Below are positions 23,470 to 32,614 of a DNA stretch of 44,793 bases, piece by piece. Every line of letters starts with the position of its first letter. Positions within the stretch are counted from its first letter, which is position 1. Both the position numbers and the translations under genes were made by a program. The DNA lies in NCBI GenBank assembly GCA_017551675.1, contig JAFZLC010000053.1, positions 1-44,793 on the forward strand, in the 5' to 3' direction. The notes beneath the pieces are model-generated. The model saw only the letters and a list, made by a program, of their open reading frames with translations, made no database searches and was not told the DNA's origin. The stretch is from Paludibacteraceae bacterium. Lineage in GTDB: Bacteria > Bacteroidota > Bacteroidia > Bacteroidales > Paludibacteraceae.

Positions 23470-25604
23470 TGTAGTTCTTCTATTTTATATAATATGTAGT
23501 CGCATATCAACGAAAGATTCTCTTGAGAGAGACCGTTGTTGATGAGATGTGTTTTGTCTTCAATGAAGAGATTTTCGAACTTCCTTGGGTCTTTCTCTAT
23601 CATCAAATATGCCTTTTGATAGCTTCGAATCGCCTCTTCTCGTTTGTTCTGACAGAGTTGGATATGACCGATGTTCATCCAATCGGAAATGTTTCTCTTC
23701 TTTTCATCTGTCTTAAGGTAATATTTCTCAGCTTGCTCTAATTTGTTGCATACAAATGAACACCAACCGATGGCTTTGGCTGCTCGGTTGTCTTCTGGTG
23801 CTAAATATTCGATTTTAAAGAAGATCTTAAGTGCTTCCTGATATCGTTGCAGATTGATTAGGCAGGAACCGATGTTAGACTGGATATTTAGATCTTCTGG
23901 TGAGAGAAGTTCGCATGCTCGGTATGTCTCCAAACATCCTTCGTAATCTTTCATACACTTCTTGCAGTAAGCCAAATGCTGTAGATTCCACAATGTGTTG
24001 GATTGTATGGTCTCAGCTTTTTCGTAGTAGGTGATGGCCTTCGAGTAATCTTTCAACTGCTGATGACAATATGCGATCTTTTGGATGATGTCTAAATCCG
24101 TCGGATGGTCTTTCTCGATGGATTGAAGTAGTTGGATGGCTTGCTGATAATATTCTTTTTTTATGTAAAAATCACTGATGGCTAAGATGATAGTCAACGA
24201 CTTCGGATTGTTTCGAATCAAGAGGTTATTTGGAAATTCCTTGATGGAAAGGAATGGGTTGGAGAAGTCGTTTTTGTAAATGTAGATGTTGTAAAAACGG
24301 AACAAGTCTTGGATGTACATCCTTGCAAATATCTTCTCTTCTGAGTATTTGTCGAGCATGTTCTGGTCGTTTTTCATCTCATTCAATTGTTCTTTTTCCA
24401 TCTGAAAGGTTTCCTGCATCATGTCCAAATAGTTGGCTGGCATTTGACCGATGGAGTAGAACATCGAATATTTGTCGGAATTGCACAAGAAGATGCTGGT
24501 CTTTAGTAGTTCCGGCAACTTACTATCATTGTTGGGTGTTGGATATTTCTGAGCAATCTCCTGACAAAAGAAGGGGAGGAACCAGTTCTCTATCGTATTG
24601 AAGAATGGATAGTTCTTTAAGGATGAGAAGGTGCTCATGAAGATGTCTCCTCCTTCTATCTGAAGTTGGGATAGTTCCATCATCTTATCGGAAAAAGATG
24701 TGTTTTCGATGATTGATTTCCATTTCGGGTTGGTGATGGACATCTCATTCTCTTCATTGATGAAATCGGTTATGTTGAGACGGTTTTTTCTCATCTCCTC
24801 GAGGGGTACGTCCTTCATTAGGTCGGGGATGGCCTCATTCATCTTCTTTGTGATTTTGTTTGTCTCGTTACTCAACAGAATTTGTATAATGGTGTTCTGC
24901 AAATTCTCCGCCATTGATTCTTCTTGAAAGATGAAGTTGATACGACTGTTGAGTTGCTTATACAATGGTATTCGTTGATAATGAATGTTCGTGCAGAAAA
25001 TCAATCCAATCAGGGCTCTTTGTTTGACATCCTTTGATTCGTGGTTGATGAGATCCAAGAGGATATGAAACTTATCCATGTCGAACGTGCGAATCAATGC
25101 CAGTGTGATGGCCGATACGAATGCACTTTTGTCCATATTGGATATGAATGAATTGGAGAATAGCGCTTTTACTTGTTCTGTGAAATCGGTTTGGTATTTA
25201 TCTGTTAGCCACAGACGTTGAAATATCTTAGGAAGATGTTCAAGTGTCTGGTATGTGTCTTGCGGCAGGTTGATATGTAGCACCGATGATGTACGTTTTT
25301 GTTGGTAAACGATGTTGTTGGATTCTTTTGTGAAGAATGTATCGCGAACAGCGTCTGCCAATTCAAGTGTCCGTATCTGTATTTTATTGTAAATTGATTC
25401 CTGTTCAGGGTCGGGAACCGCGTTGATGACATAGTTGAGCATGTTTAGGTAGGTGTTTTCAATCTCCTGTCTTTGGTCTTCAAAGTAGGGATTCGTCAAC
25501 TCGGCAATCATCAATTTTATGTTTAATAGGGCAGCGTTTAATGCTTTGTCTGCCACTTCTAAACATGTTTTCTTGTACAATATCTCAAACTCTCTATTTG
25601 TCAT
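23466..25604 (-). CDS. TPR-repeat protein of unknown function
   Basis: 712 residues, no signal peptide or transmembrane segment, so cytoplasmic. Residues 1-460 are alpha-helical without a known motif. From about residue 475 to 680 there are roughly six tetratricopeptide repeats (for example KDYSKAITYYEKAETIQ, QRYQEALKIFFKIEYLAPED, NKREEAIRSYQKAYLMIEKD), which form a protein-binding superhelix. A probable -7 box TATTTTTGC lies on the minus strand at 25725-25717, with TTTA at a 19-base spacing. The gene stands alone between nuo and tRNA-Arg. Partners are unknown. Confidence 0.85.
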   Translation of the reverse strand: MTNREFEILYKKTCLEVADKALNAALLNIKLMIAELTNPYFEDQRQEIENTYLNMLNYVINAVPDPEQESIYNKIQIRTLELADAVRDTFFTKESNNIVYQQKRTSSVLHINLPQDTYQTLEHLPKIFQRLWLTDKYQTDFTEQVKALFSNSFISNMDKSAFVSAITLALIRTFDMDKFHILLDLINHESKDVKQRALIGLIFCTNIHYQRIPLYKQLNSRINFIFQEESMAENLQNTIIQILLSNETNKITKKMNEAIPDLMKDVPLEEMRKNRLNITDFINEENEMSITNPKWKSIIENTSFSDKMMELSQLQIEGGDIFMSTFSSLKNYPFFNTIENWFLPFFCQEIAQKYPTPNNDSKLPELLKTSIFLCNSDKYSMFYSIGQMPANYLDMMQETFQMEKEQLNEMKNDQNMLDKYSEEKIFARMYIQDLFRFYNIYIYKNDFSNPFLSIKEFPNNLLIRNNPKSLTIILAISDFYIKKEYYQQAIQLLQSIEKDHPTDLDIIQKIAYCHQQLKDYSKAITYYEKAETIQSNTLWNLQHLAYCKKCMKDYEGCLETYRACELLSPEDLNIQSNIGSCLINLQRYQEALKIFFKIEYLAPEDNRAAKAIGWCSFVCNKLEQAEKYYLKTDEKKRNISDWMNIGHIQLCQNKREEAIRSYQKAYLMIEKDPRKFENLFIEDKTHLINNGLSQENLSLICDYILYKIEELQ

Positions 25605-25892
25605 CGTTATTTATTGTTATCTATTCAACGTAGGTATATCCATTTTCGATGAAGAACGTAAAGTTCTCTCTCTTATAGAATTCGGTCTTACCCTTTTGGA
25701 TTACGGTTGGTTTTATGCAAAAATAAATAATTTATGGGTTTTTGTAAAGGAGAGATCTATATTTTATCGATTTATTCGGTATGGTAGCGTTTTATTGTCG
25801 CGTTTGCCTATTTGTCGGTTCTTTTTAAACAAATGTGATTCAGTCAAATAGAAATGATTTGAAGAAAATATCAAAAAATATGGTTTTAAAAA
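25605..25892. other. Spacer between the TPR gene and tRNA-Arg
   Basis: AT-rich, with no convincing reading frame. The only feature seen is the likely TPR-gene promoter on the minus strand around 25717-25749. Confidence 0.6.
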
Positions 25893-25924
25893 TTTGTTAG
25901 TTGGAAAAATAGTAGTACCTTTGC
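25893..25924 (+). promoter_or_regulatory. Bacteroidota promoter for tRNA-Arg
   Basis: TTTG at 25893-25896, 19 bases, TACCTTTGC at 25916-25924 (perfect -7 box). The tRNA begins 30 bases later. Confidence 0.75.
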
Positions 25925-25953
25925 ATCGCATTTGAAAATAATGCATACGGGAC

Positions 25954-26027
25954 GGCCCCGTAGCTCAACTGTATAGAGCATTTGACTACGGATCAAAAGG
26001 TTGTGGGTTAGAATCCCGCCGGGGTCA
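25954..26027 (+). tRNA. tRNA-Arg, anticodon ACG
   Basis: 74 bases. The acceptor stem GGCCCCG pairs with CGGGGTC (26020-26026, one G-U), discriminator A. D stem GCTC/GAGC. Anticodon stem TTTGA/TCAAA with loop CTACGGA, so the anticodon is ACG. T arm GTGGG-TTAGAAT-CCCGC. No CCA is encoded, so it must be added, for instance by the nucleotidyltransferase at 34452. A34 should be edited to inosine by TadA to read CGU/CGC/CGA. Confidence 0.95.
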
Positions 26028-26032
26028 CTTAG

Positions 26033-26064
26033 AACTGGAAATCGTTTGGTTTCCAGTTTTTTTT
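26033..26064 (+). terminator. Terminator of tRNA-Arg
   Basis: AACTGGAAA (26033-26041) pairs with TTTCCAGTT (26050-26058), followed by a T run. Confidence 0.85.
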
Positions 26065-26092
26065 GTTTGTATGGTAGTATATATGATAAAAA

Positions 26093-26121
26093 AAGAATAC
26101 CGATGAGGGATCGGTATTCTT
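26093..26121 (-). terminator. Terminator of the tetR-family gene
   Basis: AAGAATACCGA (26093-26103) pairs perfectly with TCGGTATTCTT (26111-26121). On the minus strand T7 follows. It is 5 bases past the stop. Confidence 0.85.
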
Positions 26122-26125
26122 CGAA

Positions 26126-26728
26126 TTAAATCTTATCTTTTATTTCCAATTGTTTAGCTAATCCGGAAAGAATAAAGCTTGAGATGTGCTTTCTGTTTTC
26201 AGGGTGGGAGAAAGGTCTCAAGTCTCCGCGGATGAAAGGAACTTCGCAACCTTTCAAGGAGCATTGAATCAGCATGGCGGCAAGTTTAGGGTTCTTGACA
26301 TTGAAATAACCCATCTGATTTCCCTCCAGTAGAATAGATTCCAACATCTTCATTTCTGTAATGTCCAAGCGATGTCGGCTCTTCTCCACAATATGTATGT
26401 TACGAAAGAAACTGGCACGTAAATTACCATTTCTCATCACAGCCTCATGGAAAATATCCATTCTAACATAGATGTAATTCATTAATTTCTCCGGCGGATT
26501 CATGTTTTTTTGCATTTCATTCTGCAGTTTGTGAGCCAACTGGAAGAGCTCGCTCTCTATTACTGCATAATAAATGTCATCCTTGCTTTTGAAATAGGTG
26601 TAGAGGGTACGTCTGCCTTTGTGTGCCTCCAAAGCGATATCGTGCATGGTCGTGTTTTCAATTCCCTTCTCAGCGAATAACTTCCTTGCAACATCAATAA
26701 ATATAGCTCGAGTTTTAGTCGTACCCAT
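26126..26728 (-). CDS. TetR/AcrR family transcriptional regulator
   Basis: 200 residues. The N-terminal helix-turn-helix domain (about 5-55) is typical: ARKLFAEKGIENTTMHDIALEAHKGRRTLYTYFKSKDDIYYAVI. (Shown as three motifs: ARKLFAEKGIENTTM, HDIALEAHKGRRTLY, TYFKSKDDIYYAV.) The C-terminal ligand domain is unassigned. It is divergent from the substrate-binding lipoprotein and FecCD permease, with 105 bases between the two starts, so it may regulate that transporter (inference from position). TAATTTTG on the minus strand at 26765-26758 could be its -7 box, without a good -33. Confidence 0.9.
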   Translation of the reverse strand: MGTTKTRAIFIDVARKLFAEKGIENTTMHDIALEAHKGRRTLYTYFKSKDDIYYAVIESELFQLAHKLQNEMQKNMNPPEKLMNYIYVRMDIFHEAVMRNGNLRASFFRNIHIVEKSRHRLDITEMKMLESILLEGNQMGYFNVKNPKLAAMLIQCSLKGCEVPFIRGDLRPFSHPENRKHISSFILSGLAKQLEIKDKI

Positions 26729-26833
26729 TTTTTCTTTCGTTTAGAAGTTTAATCGTACAAAATTAAATCAAAATTTGGAGGAAAATAAAATTATTGGTGA
26801 ATTTTTCTATTTTTGTATTCAAAATTTAAATTT

Positions 26834-27958
26834 ATGAAACGTAATTTAATAGTTGTCGTCAGTTTTCTACTCCTATTTTCGTGTGCAAATGTGCCGACTG
26901 AGAAAAATAATGTTTTGGATGTAGATTCTTTGACGGAGTGTGCAGAGCATTTGGAACTAAAATATGCAAAAGAGTTTTCTGCATTTTACCTTTCTGAATA
27001 TGATTCATACCTCATAAAGATGGATAGTAAGAGTGATTCTCAAAAGGTCGTTTGTTTGTATCATGATTCGCTCCCCATCAACTTCTCATCCGAGGTTATT
27101 AAGATTCGTATTCCGATTACTCGTGTGGCAACCAACACGACTACTCATTTGGAGTTTTTGAAATTGTTGGATGAACTATCTTCCTTGTGTGGAGTGTGCA
27201 GTGCTGATTATGTGTTTTCAGACTCCATTTATCAATGTGTTAAGTCGAATAAGATTGTGGAGTTGGGTAGTTCGATGCAAATTGACAAAGAACGTTTGTT
27301 GATGGCAGAACCGCAGGTTTTGTTCCTTTCTGATGAGCGAGAAAAGGTGCCGTTGGATGTTTGTCCTATGATCGTTTGTCATGAATGGAAAGAAAAAACA
27401 GCATTAGCTAGAGCAGAATGGATCAAATTCTTCTCATTGCTATTTGATAAATATTCTGTGGCGGATTCAATCTTTAATGAGACGGAACTTAAATATGAGA
27501 CTTGGAAACATCTAGCGATGTCGGATAATCATAAACCAGTGGTGTTTGCGGCTGGCAGTTATGGCGACACATGGTATTTAACGGGAGGAGATGGATATAT
27601 GTCTGCTTTGTATCAGGATGCCAATGCGATTTTCTGTTTGGCGGATACAATGGAGGGAACTGTTACTTGTGGATTGGAATGGTTGCTGGCGAAGTTTCAG
27701 AATGCAGATTATTGGATGAATTGTCAGGCAGATTGTTTGGTGGAGTTGGATGAGCGCTTGTCACTGCTGAAGTCTGTTCAGACAAAGAATGTTTATAATT
27801 TCAACAAGCGTTCGAAAAAAAGAACGCACGCTGTGATTAGTGATTTTTATGAGAGTGCGGTGGCGCATCCAGATCTGTTGTTGGGGGATGTCGTTTCGGT
27901 TTTGCATCCAGATTTGTTCCCAGAGTATGAAACCATTTATGTTGATCGTCTGAAATGA
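26834..27958 (+). CDS. ABC transporter substrate-binding lipoprotein (iron chelate/cobalamin type)
   Basis: 374 residues from ATG 26834. The frame extends 7 residues upstream, but MKRNLIVVVSFLLLFSC is a proper lipoprotein signal with C17. The mature part has the two-lobe BtuF/FecB-like fold: IRIPITRVATNTTTHLEFLKLLDE in the first lobe, AEPQVLFLS and ARAEWIKFFSLLFDKYSVADSIF in the linker helix, and KPVVFAAGSYGDTWYLTGGDGYMSALYQDANA in the second lobe. The ligand cannot be told; siderophore, heme or cobalamin are the family's substrates. The permease start overlaps its stop (ATGA). TATTTTTG at 26808-26815 may be the -7 box. Confidence 0.88.
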   Translation: MKRNLIVVVSFLLLFSCANVPTEKNNVLDVDSLTECAEHLELKYAKEFSAFYLSEYDSYLIKMDSKSDSQKVVCLYHDSLPINFSSEVIKIRIPITRVATNTTTHLEFLKLLDELSSLCGVCSADYVFSDSIYQCVKSNKIVELGSSMQIDKERLLMAEPQVLFLSDEREKVPLDVCPMIVCHEWKEKTALARAEWIKFFSLLFDKYSVADSIFNETELKYETWKHLAMSDNHKPVVFAAGSYGDTWYLTGGDGYMSALYQDANAIFCLADTMEGTVTCGLEWLLAKFQNADYWMNCQADCLVELDERLSLLKSVQTKNVYNFNKRSKKRTHAVISDFYESAVAHPDLLLGDVVSVLHPDLFPEYETIYVDRLK

Positions 27959-28977
27959 GTTGGGTGAAGGAGCATAAAACGGGCTTTGCCATTGTGGTAT
28001 TGTCGATTTTATTGGTGATTTTGTTTTTTGTGGATTTGTGCTTTGGCAGTGTGAATGTTCCTTTGACAGAGTTGAAAAAGGCGATAGAGGGCAATTCACC
28101 ATTGTATTCCTCTATTTTATTTGATATTAGACTTCCTAAGGCTGTTTTGTCTGTGTTGGTGGGTGTAGCACTCTCCGTTTCGGGTTTGTTGATGCAGACC
28201 TATTTTCGTAATCCTTTGGCGGGACCCTATGTGTTGGGCATTAGTTCGGGGGCGACCTTAGGTGTAGCTGTTTTTGTCATGTTGTTTTCTTTGATGGGGA
28301 TTACGTTGTCGGATTATTTGATGCGGTGGGGAAATGTTATTTTTGCCATGATTGGAGCGTTACTGTTGTTTGTCATTATAATAATGGCCTCTTTTCGTGT
28401 GAGAGATACGGTAACCTTATTGATTGTGGGTGTGATGATGGGAACGATTGCGACGGCGTTGATCAGTGTGTTGCAGCATTTAAGTGATCCCGATTCTGTT
28501 AAATTATTTATCAATTGGACATTAGGTAGCCTTTCGACAGCAGGGTGGAAACAAATAGGTGTGATAGTACCAGTGATGGTTGTGGGAATGTTGATTGTGG
28601 TATATTTGTTGAAACCGTTGGATGCTTTGTTGCTAGGAGAGGAGTATGCAAGTAGTTTGGGAGTTTCAGTCTCGACCTGTCGTTTTCTAATTATTTTAAC
28701 GACGGTGTTGCTGACGGGTGTTACGACAGCATTTACGGGACCCATTGGGTTTGTTGGAATTGCGGTTCCGCATATCACGAGAGCCTTGTTGAACACATCC
28801 ATTCATCGAAAGGTGGTTCCCTGTTCCTTATTGATAGGAGGTTGTATGATGCTGTTGTGTGATATCATCTCACAGTTGCCTCAGAATGGCTATGTGTTGC
28901 CAGTCAATGCAGTTACGGCATTGATGGGTGTACCTGTTGTTTTTTGGGTGATATTGGGGAATAAGCGGTTTTATTGA
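27955..28977 (+). CDS. FecCD family ABC transporter permease
   Basis: 340 residues with about ten transmembrane helices. Family motifs are DIRLPKAVLSVLVGVALSVSG, RNPLAGPYVLGISSGATLG, GVMMGTIATALISVLQHL, and near the end TGPIGFVGIAVPHITRALL. It carries iron-siderophore, heme or cobalamin type ligands across the inner membrane. It overlaps the substrate-binding gene by 4 bases, so translation is coupled. The ATPase normally encoded next is missing: the next gene is an outer-membrane barrel protein with its own -7 box 65 bases on. The ATPase must come from elsewhere, or the system is incomplete. Confidence 0.93.
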   Translation: MSWVKEHKTGFAIVVLSILLVILFFVDLCFGSVNVPLTELKKAIEGNSPLYSSILFDIRLPKAVLSVLVGVALSVSGLLMQTYFRNPLAGPYVLGISSGATLGVAVFVMLFSLMGITLSDYLMRWGNVIFAMIGALLLFVIIIMASFRVRDTVTLLIVGVMMGTIATALISVLQHLSDPDSVKLFINWTLGSLSTAGWKQIGVIVPVMVVGMLIVVYLLKPLDALLLGEEYASSLGVSVSTCRFLIILTTVLLTGVTTAFTGPIGFVGIAVPHITRALLNTSIHRKVVPCSLLIGGCMMLLCDIISQLPQNGYVLPVNAVTALMGVPVVFWVILGNKRFY

Positions 28978-29041
28978 AATTTGTATTCCATTGATGTTGA
29001 TTAAGTTGATGTTATTTATCGTTTTATTAGCGTCATTTTTA

Positions 29042-29050
29042 TACATTTGC
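29042..29050 (+). promoter_or_regulatory. -7 box for the first barrel gene
   Basis: TACATTTGC, a full consensus match about 32 bases before the ATG. The -33 box is not clear. The paralog has TAGATTTG at 29937-29944 in the same relative place. Confidence 0.5.
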
Positions 29051-29081
29051 ATATAGTTTTAAATTAAAGTATATTTTTTTT

Positions 29082-29753
29082 ATGAAAAAAATAGTGATTT
29101 TATTGCTGCTATGTGCTACTTCATTGAGTACATACGCACAGGAAGAAGGGGAAAAGTTTTTAAGTGCATTAATCGGAGTGAATGTATCACGTTCTAAGTT
29201 ATCTCTAGACAATGAAACAATAGAGAAGTCAGATCCGGAAATTACGTTGAACATGTCTTTAGGAATACATAGTTTTGTGGCAAAAAATTTTAGATTTGGA
29301 ATAGATGCTGGTTGTTCAATGAATAAGGTGAATGAAGGGGATTCTTTGAAAAAAGCGAAAATGGTTTTAGTGGGTCCGGTATCCGCATATTATGTAACTC
29401 TGGCTGAAAAATTTTATTATGTTCCTCAACTTGGTGTTTATTTTATGCATACGAATTTTACTAAACAATCGAATATAACAGGATCTTATTTTCATTATGG
29501 TTCATCCGATGAATTAATAAAAAATGGCTTTGGAATTGAAATTCAGCCAGTGCGATTTGAAGTGCGTCCTTGTAAAAATCTTGGATTGACAATGGGCATA
29601 CTTAGTTTTTCTTTTGTTGATTTGTTCCAAAAGAAAGATGAATTATCTGTTATAGATTCAGCTATAGGATTGTCAAATCGAAAACATGAAACAACAGGTT
29701 TAATTTTTGATTTAGGTGTAAAACCAGAAATAGGGGTGCATATTTTTTTCTGA
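29082..29753 (+). CDS. Outer-membrane beta-barrel protein, paralog 1
   Basis: 223 residues with a signal peptide (MKKIVILLLLCATSLSTYAQ, cleavage after YA). Repeating amphipathic strands (LSALIGVNVSRSKL, FRFGIDAGCSMNKV, KFYYVPQLGVYFMHTNF) end in the hydrophobic VHIFF, as outer-membrane barrels do. The family is the general porin/OmpW-like barrel set of Bacteroidota; the function is unknown. It is followed by a hairpin terminator and then a relic of pfp, and is clearly a tandem duplicate of the gene at 29973. Confidence 0.85.
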   Translation: MKKIVILLLLCATSLSTYAQEEGEKFLSALIGVNVSRSKLSLDNETIEKSDPEITLNMSLGIHSFVAKNFRFGIDAGCSMNKVNEGDSLKKAKMVLVGPVSAYYVTLAEKFYYVPQLGVYFMHTNFTKQSNITGSYFHYGSSDELIKNGFGIEIQPVRFEVRPCKNLGLTMGILSFSFVDLFQKKDELSVIDSAIGLSNRKHETTGLIFDLGVKPEIGVHIFF

Positions 29754-29778
29754 TTTGAACTGAAAAATATACTTACAT

Positions 29779-29812
29779 AAAGCGGGTGTGTTTAATAACG
29801 CATCCGCTTTCA
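29779..29812 (+). terminator. Terminator after barrel paralog 1
   Basis: AAAGCGGGTGTGTT (29779-29792) pairs with AACGCATCCGCTTT (29797-29810). It matches the hairpin after paralog 2 and was copied with the gene. Confidence 0.7.
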
Positions 29813-29822
29813 TTATAACTTA

Positions 29823-29893
29823 ATAAACTTGTTCCAAAGCCAAAGTCTTAGTTGGTTGGTCGCAAACTTCAGAAGGACAGAAGTGTTGGATGG
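29823..29893 (-). pseudogene. 71-bp duplicated relic of the pfp 3' end
   Basis: This stretch matches 30719-30789, the last codons of pfp, at an offset of 896 bases. A run of 48 identical bases (29831-29878 against 30727-30774) is included. The relic reads [20 protein letters not shown] then VY and a later stop, so it has lost the original stop by point changes and has no start. It marks a duplication of barrel gene, terminator and pfp tail as one block. Confidence 0.9.
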
Positions 29894-29972
29894 CATAGTT
29901 TTATTACATTTGTATTATTGTATCTTATTTTTTTTGTAGATTTGTGCGTTATTTTAATTTAAGTATAGGTTT

Positions 29973-30641
29973 ATGAAAAAAATAATGATTTTATTACTGC
30001 TATGTACAGCTTCATTGGGTACATACGCACAGGAAAAAGGAGATAAGGTTTTAAGTGCGATGATTGGGGTGAATGTTTCGAAATCAAATTCGGTTCAGAT
30101 TAATCATAATGAAAAAGAAAAATCAGAATCCGATCCTTTAGTCCAAATGAGTGCAGGTGTTGGTATACATGGATTTGTTGCAAAAAATTTTAGACTTGGT
30201 TTTGAATTGCAAGGCTCTTATTCAAATAATATTAATAATATTGTAGATATGAAAAGTAAACAAATTGGTATGGGACCAACGCTAGCTTATTATGTGCCAA
30301 TTTGTGAGAAATTCTATTATGTTCCACAATTTGGAGCGTATTTTGTTCATTTAAAATATTCCTATCCAAAGGTGATCTATGGACAAGATGAAGCTGGTTT
30401 AAATCTCTATGCTGAAGGTGTAGATTTGAAATATAATGGTTTTGCTTTTTGTTTGGTTCCAGCACAATTTGAAATTCGACCTAATCAACGTATTGGATTA
30501 GCAATGAGTCTGTTTAATATTTCTCTTGTTCATATGATTCAGAAAAACGAAGATGAATATTCATCATCTGAATATAAATACAATAATTTTGAATTTGATT
30601 TTGGATTTCGTCCTTCTGCGGAAGTGCATATTTACTTTTGA
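29973..30641 (+). CDS. Outer-membrane beta-barrel protein, paralog 2
   Basis: 222 residues. The signal peptide (MKKIMILLLLCTASLGTYAQ) is nearly the same as in paralog 1, and the pattern of strands is the same: LSAMIGVNVSKSN, GIHGFVAKNFRLGFEL, KFYYVPQFGAYFVHL, and a terminal VHIYF. The loops differ, with a longer region around residues 130-145. This copy sits next to the intact pfp gene, so it is probably at the original position and paralog 1 is the inserted copy (or the reverse, since the block is symmetrical). Function unknown. Confidence 0.85.
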   Translation: MKKIMILLLLCTASLGTYAQEKGDKVLSAMIGVNVSKSNSVQINHNEKEKSESDPLVQMSAGVGIHGFVAKNFRLGFELQGSYSNNINNIVDMKSKQIGMGPTLAYYVPICEKFYYVPQFGAYFVHLKYSYPKVIYGQDEAGLNLYAEGVDLKYNGFAFCLVPAQFEIRPNQRIGLAMSLFNISLVHMIQKNEDEYSSSEYKYNNFEFDFGFRPSAEVHIYF

Positions 30642-30665
30642 AATTGATATTGTAAATTCTAATAA

Positions 30666-30697
30666 GAAAGCGGGTACGTTCAAACGCACCCGCTTTC
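30666..30697. terminator. Hairpin between barrel paralog 2 and pfp
   Basis: GAAAGCGGGTACGTT (30666-30680) pairs with AACGCACCCGCTTTC (30683-30697), almost perfect. It serves the plus-strand gene and can serve pfp from the other side. Confidence 0.8.
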
Positions 30698-30718
30698 ATT
30701 ATTATAATAACTAACTTA

Positions 30719-32332
30719 TTAAGCTTGTTCCAAAGCCAAAGTCTTAGTTGGTTGGTCGCAAACTTCAGAAGGACCGAAGTATTGGATAGGACCTGGGTAA
30801 ACGTAAGAAGTTTCGATTGCCCATTTCTCGCGGTTAGCAGCCAATGCTTTGAAAGGTGCACCGTTCAATTCAACTAATGCTTTGCGGATAACTGGTTTTT
30901 GCTTACCGTTACGTTGCTCCATGTTCATCATCATTGTGATAGGCACACCAGCAGCGATCCATTGATCAGCAGGCTTAGTAGTGTTCTTAATCAATGACAT
31001 GTAACCTGATTTGCCAGTAGCGATCAAGTTAGCAGCATTGTAACCCAAAGAGTAGCAGTAGTCAGCATCGAAGTTAGAAGGAGCAGCGCAACGTCCTTCG
31101 TAACCGAAGAAGTGACCAAGACCAGAGAATTTACCTACGTATTTACCCTCAGCCTTCATAGCAGCCAAACGAGTCTTAACCATCTCGATAAGCAATTTCT
31201 CAGTTTCGATCAATGAAACTTGTACGTTACCGTGAGGGTCACGCTCCAAAGTCAATTGTTTTGCGATAGCCTCTGGAAGACTTTCGTAAACTGACTTACT
31301 ATTAGCAGAAAGTTTAGAAACAGCTGTCTTAACATCAGACTCAGTTGCTAATAAGTCGTTCAATTCCTTGATCAACACTTTCATTTCAGGAATGAACTCG
31401 ATCAAACCTTCTGGAATCAACACAACACCGAAGTTGTTACCTTTTGCAGCACGAGCAGCTACAGTGTCAGCGATGTTGTTAACGATTTGAGCCAAAGTCA
31501 TTTTCTTAGCTTCTACCTCTTCTGATACGATACAGATGTTTGGTTGAGTTTGAAGACCACACTCCAATGCGATGTGTGAAGCAGAACGACCCATCAACTT
31601 GATGAAGTGCCAGTATTTCTTTGCAGAGTTAGCATCACGCATGATGTTACCGATAACTTCAGAATATACTTTACATGCAGTATCAAAACCGAAAGAAGTC
31701 TCGATTTGATCATTCTTCAAGTCACCGTCGATTGTCTTAGGACAACCAATTACTTGGATACCAGCTTTCTTAGCTAAGTAGTATTCAGCCAACACACAAG
31801 CATTTGTGTTAGAGTCGTCACCACCGATGATAACCAAAGCCTTAATGCCTAATTTGTTGCAAATCTCGATACCGCTATCGAATTGAGATTCCTCTTCCAA
31901 TTTAGTACGACCAGAACCGATGATATCAAAACCACCAGTGTTACGATAATCGTCGATGATGTCTGCTGTTAATTCAATGTACTTGTGGTCGATCAAACCG
32001 CTAGGACCACCCAAGAAACCATACAACTTTGAATTTTTGTTCAAAGCCTTGATTCCGTCGAACAATCCAGAGATGACGTTGTGTCCACCAGGAGCTTGTC
32101 CACCTGAAAGGATTACACCTACATTGAAATCACCCATAGCCAACTTAGCAGCTGCAGCTTCGAAAGTGACGATAGGCATACCATACGTGTTTGGAAATAA
32201 TTTTTTGATCTCTGCTTGGTTAGCAACAGACTCGGTTGCTTTTCCCTCTTTAAGAGCTACACCACCTTTGAATGCCTTTGGCAATTTAGGTTGATAAGCA
32301 GCTCTTGCAATTTGCAATGCACTTTTAGCCAT
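30719..32332 (-). CDS. pfp: Pyrophosphate-fructose-6-phosphate 1-phosphotransferase (long type)
   Basis: 537 residues, the long PFP form. GGDDSNTN at 170-177 has the second aspartate (D173) that marks pyrophosphate rather than ATP use, and PKTIDGDL at 198-205 has the matching lysine and catalytic aspartates. Also seen are [18 protein letters not shown] at the start and [15 protein letters not shown]. It converts fructose 6-phosphate and PPi to fructose 1,6-bisphosphate and phosphate, reversibly, saving ATP in glycolysis. The gene has a strong promoter at 32382-32414 and a codon choice more uniform than its neighbours, as in highly expressed genes. Its last 23 codons have a copy at 29823. Confidence 0.96.
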   Translation of the reverse strand: MAKSALQIARAAYQPKLPKAFKGGVALKEGKATESVANQAEIKKLFPNTYGMPIVTFEAAAAKLAMGDFNVGVILSGGQAPGGHNVISGLFDGIKALNKNSKLYGFLGGPSGLIDHKYIELTADIIDDYRNTGGFDIIGSGRTKLEEESQFDSGIEICNKLGIKALVIIGGDDSNTNACVLAEYYLAKKAGIQVIGCPKTIDGDLKNDQIETSFGFDTACKVYSEVIGNIMRDANSAKKYWHFIKLMGRSASHIALECGLQTQPNICIVSEEVEAKKMTLAQIVNNIADTVAARAAKGNNFGVVLIPEGLIEFIPEMKVLIKELNDLLATESDVKTAVSKLSANSKSVYESLPEAIAKQLTLERDPHGNVQVSLIETEKLLIEMVKTRLAAMKAEGKYVGKFSGLGHFFGYEGRCAAPSNFDADYCYSLGYNAANLIATGKSGYMSLIKNTTKPADQWIAAGVPITMMMNMEQRNGKQKPVIRKALVELNGAPFKALAANREKWAIETSYVYPGPIQYFGPSEVCDQPTKTLALEQA

Positions 32333-32381
32333 TGTTTTTACTTATTTAAAATGAATAATTAATAATATTCCAATCTATCTT

Positions 32382-32414
32382 GCAAATTTCGTAAATTTAT
32401 CTGTAAATAACAAA
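32382..32414 (-). promoter_or_regulatory. Bacteroidota promoter for pfp
   Basis: On the minus strand TTTG (32414-32411), 20 bases, GAAATTTGC (32390-32382), one mismatch from consensus. About 50 bases before the ATG. Confidence 0.6.
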
Positions 32415-32538
32415 AGGAGCGTTCTATAAATTCATTCTTTTAAAAGAAAAGAAATACAAAAATTCCCTTATGATAAATTTATTGTCTCCACCTTAAAAAC
32501 TTAATTAACTTATTTTAAGAAAAAAAACATCGAAAAAA

Positions 32539-32571
32539 TTTGTTTGTATATGTTTTATAACATAATTTTGC
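32539..32571 (+). promoter_or_regulatory. Strong Bacteroidota promoter for the 19-codon mini-gene
   Basis: TTTG at 32539-32542, 20 bases, TAATTTTGC at 32563-32571: full matches at ideal spacing. Predicted start near 32578. Confidence 0.75.
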
Positions 32572-32614
32572 AGCACAATTAAAAAACATAAGATACTAAT
32601 TTAAAAAATACAAG

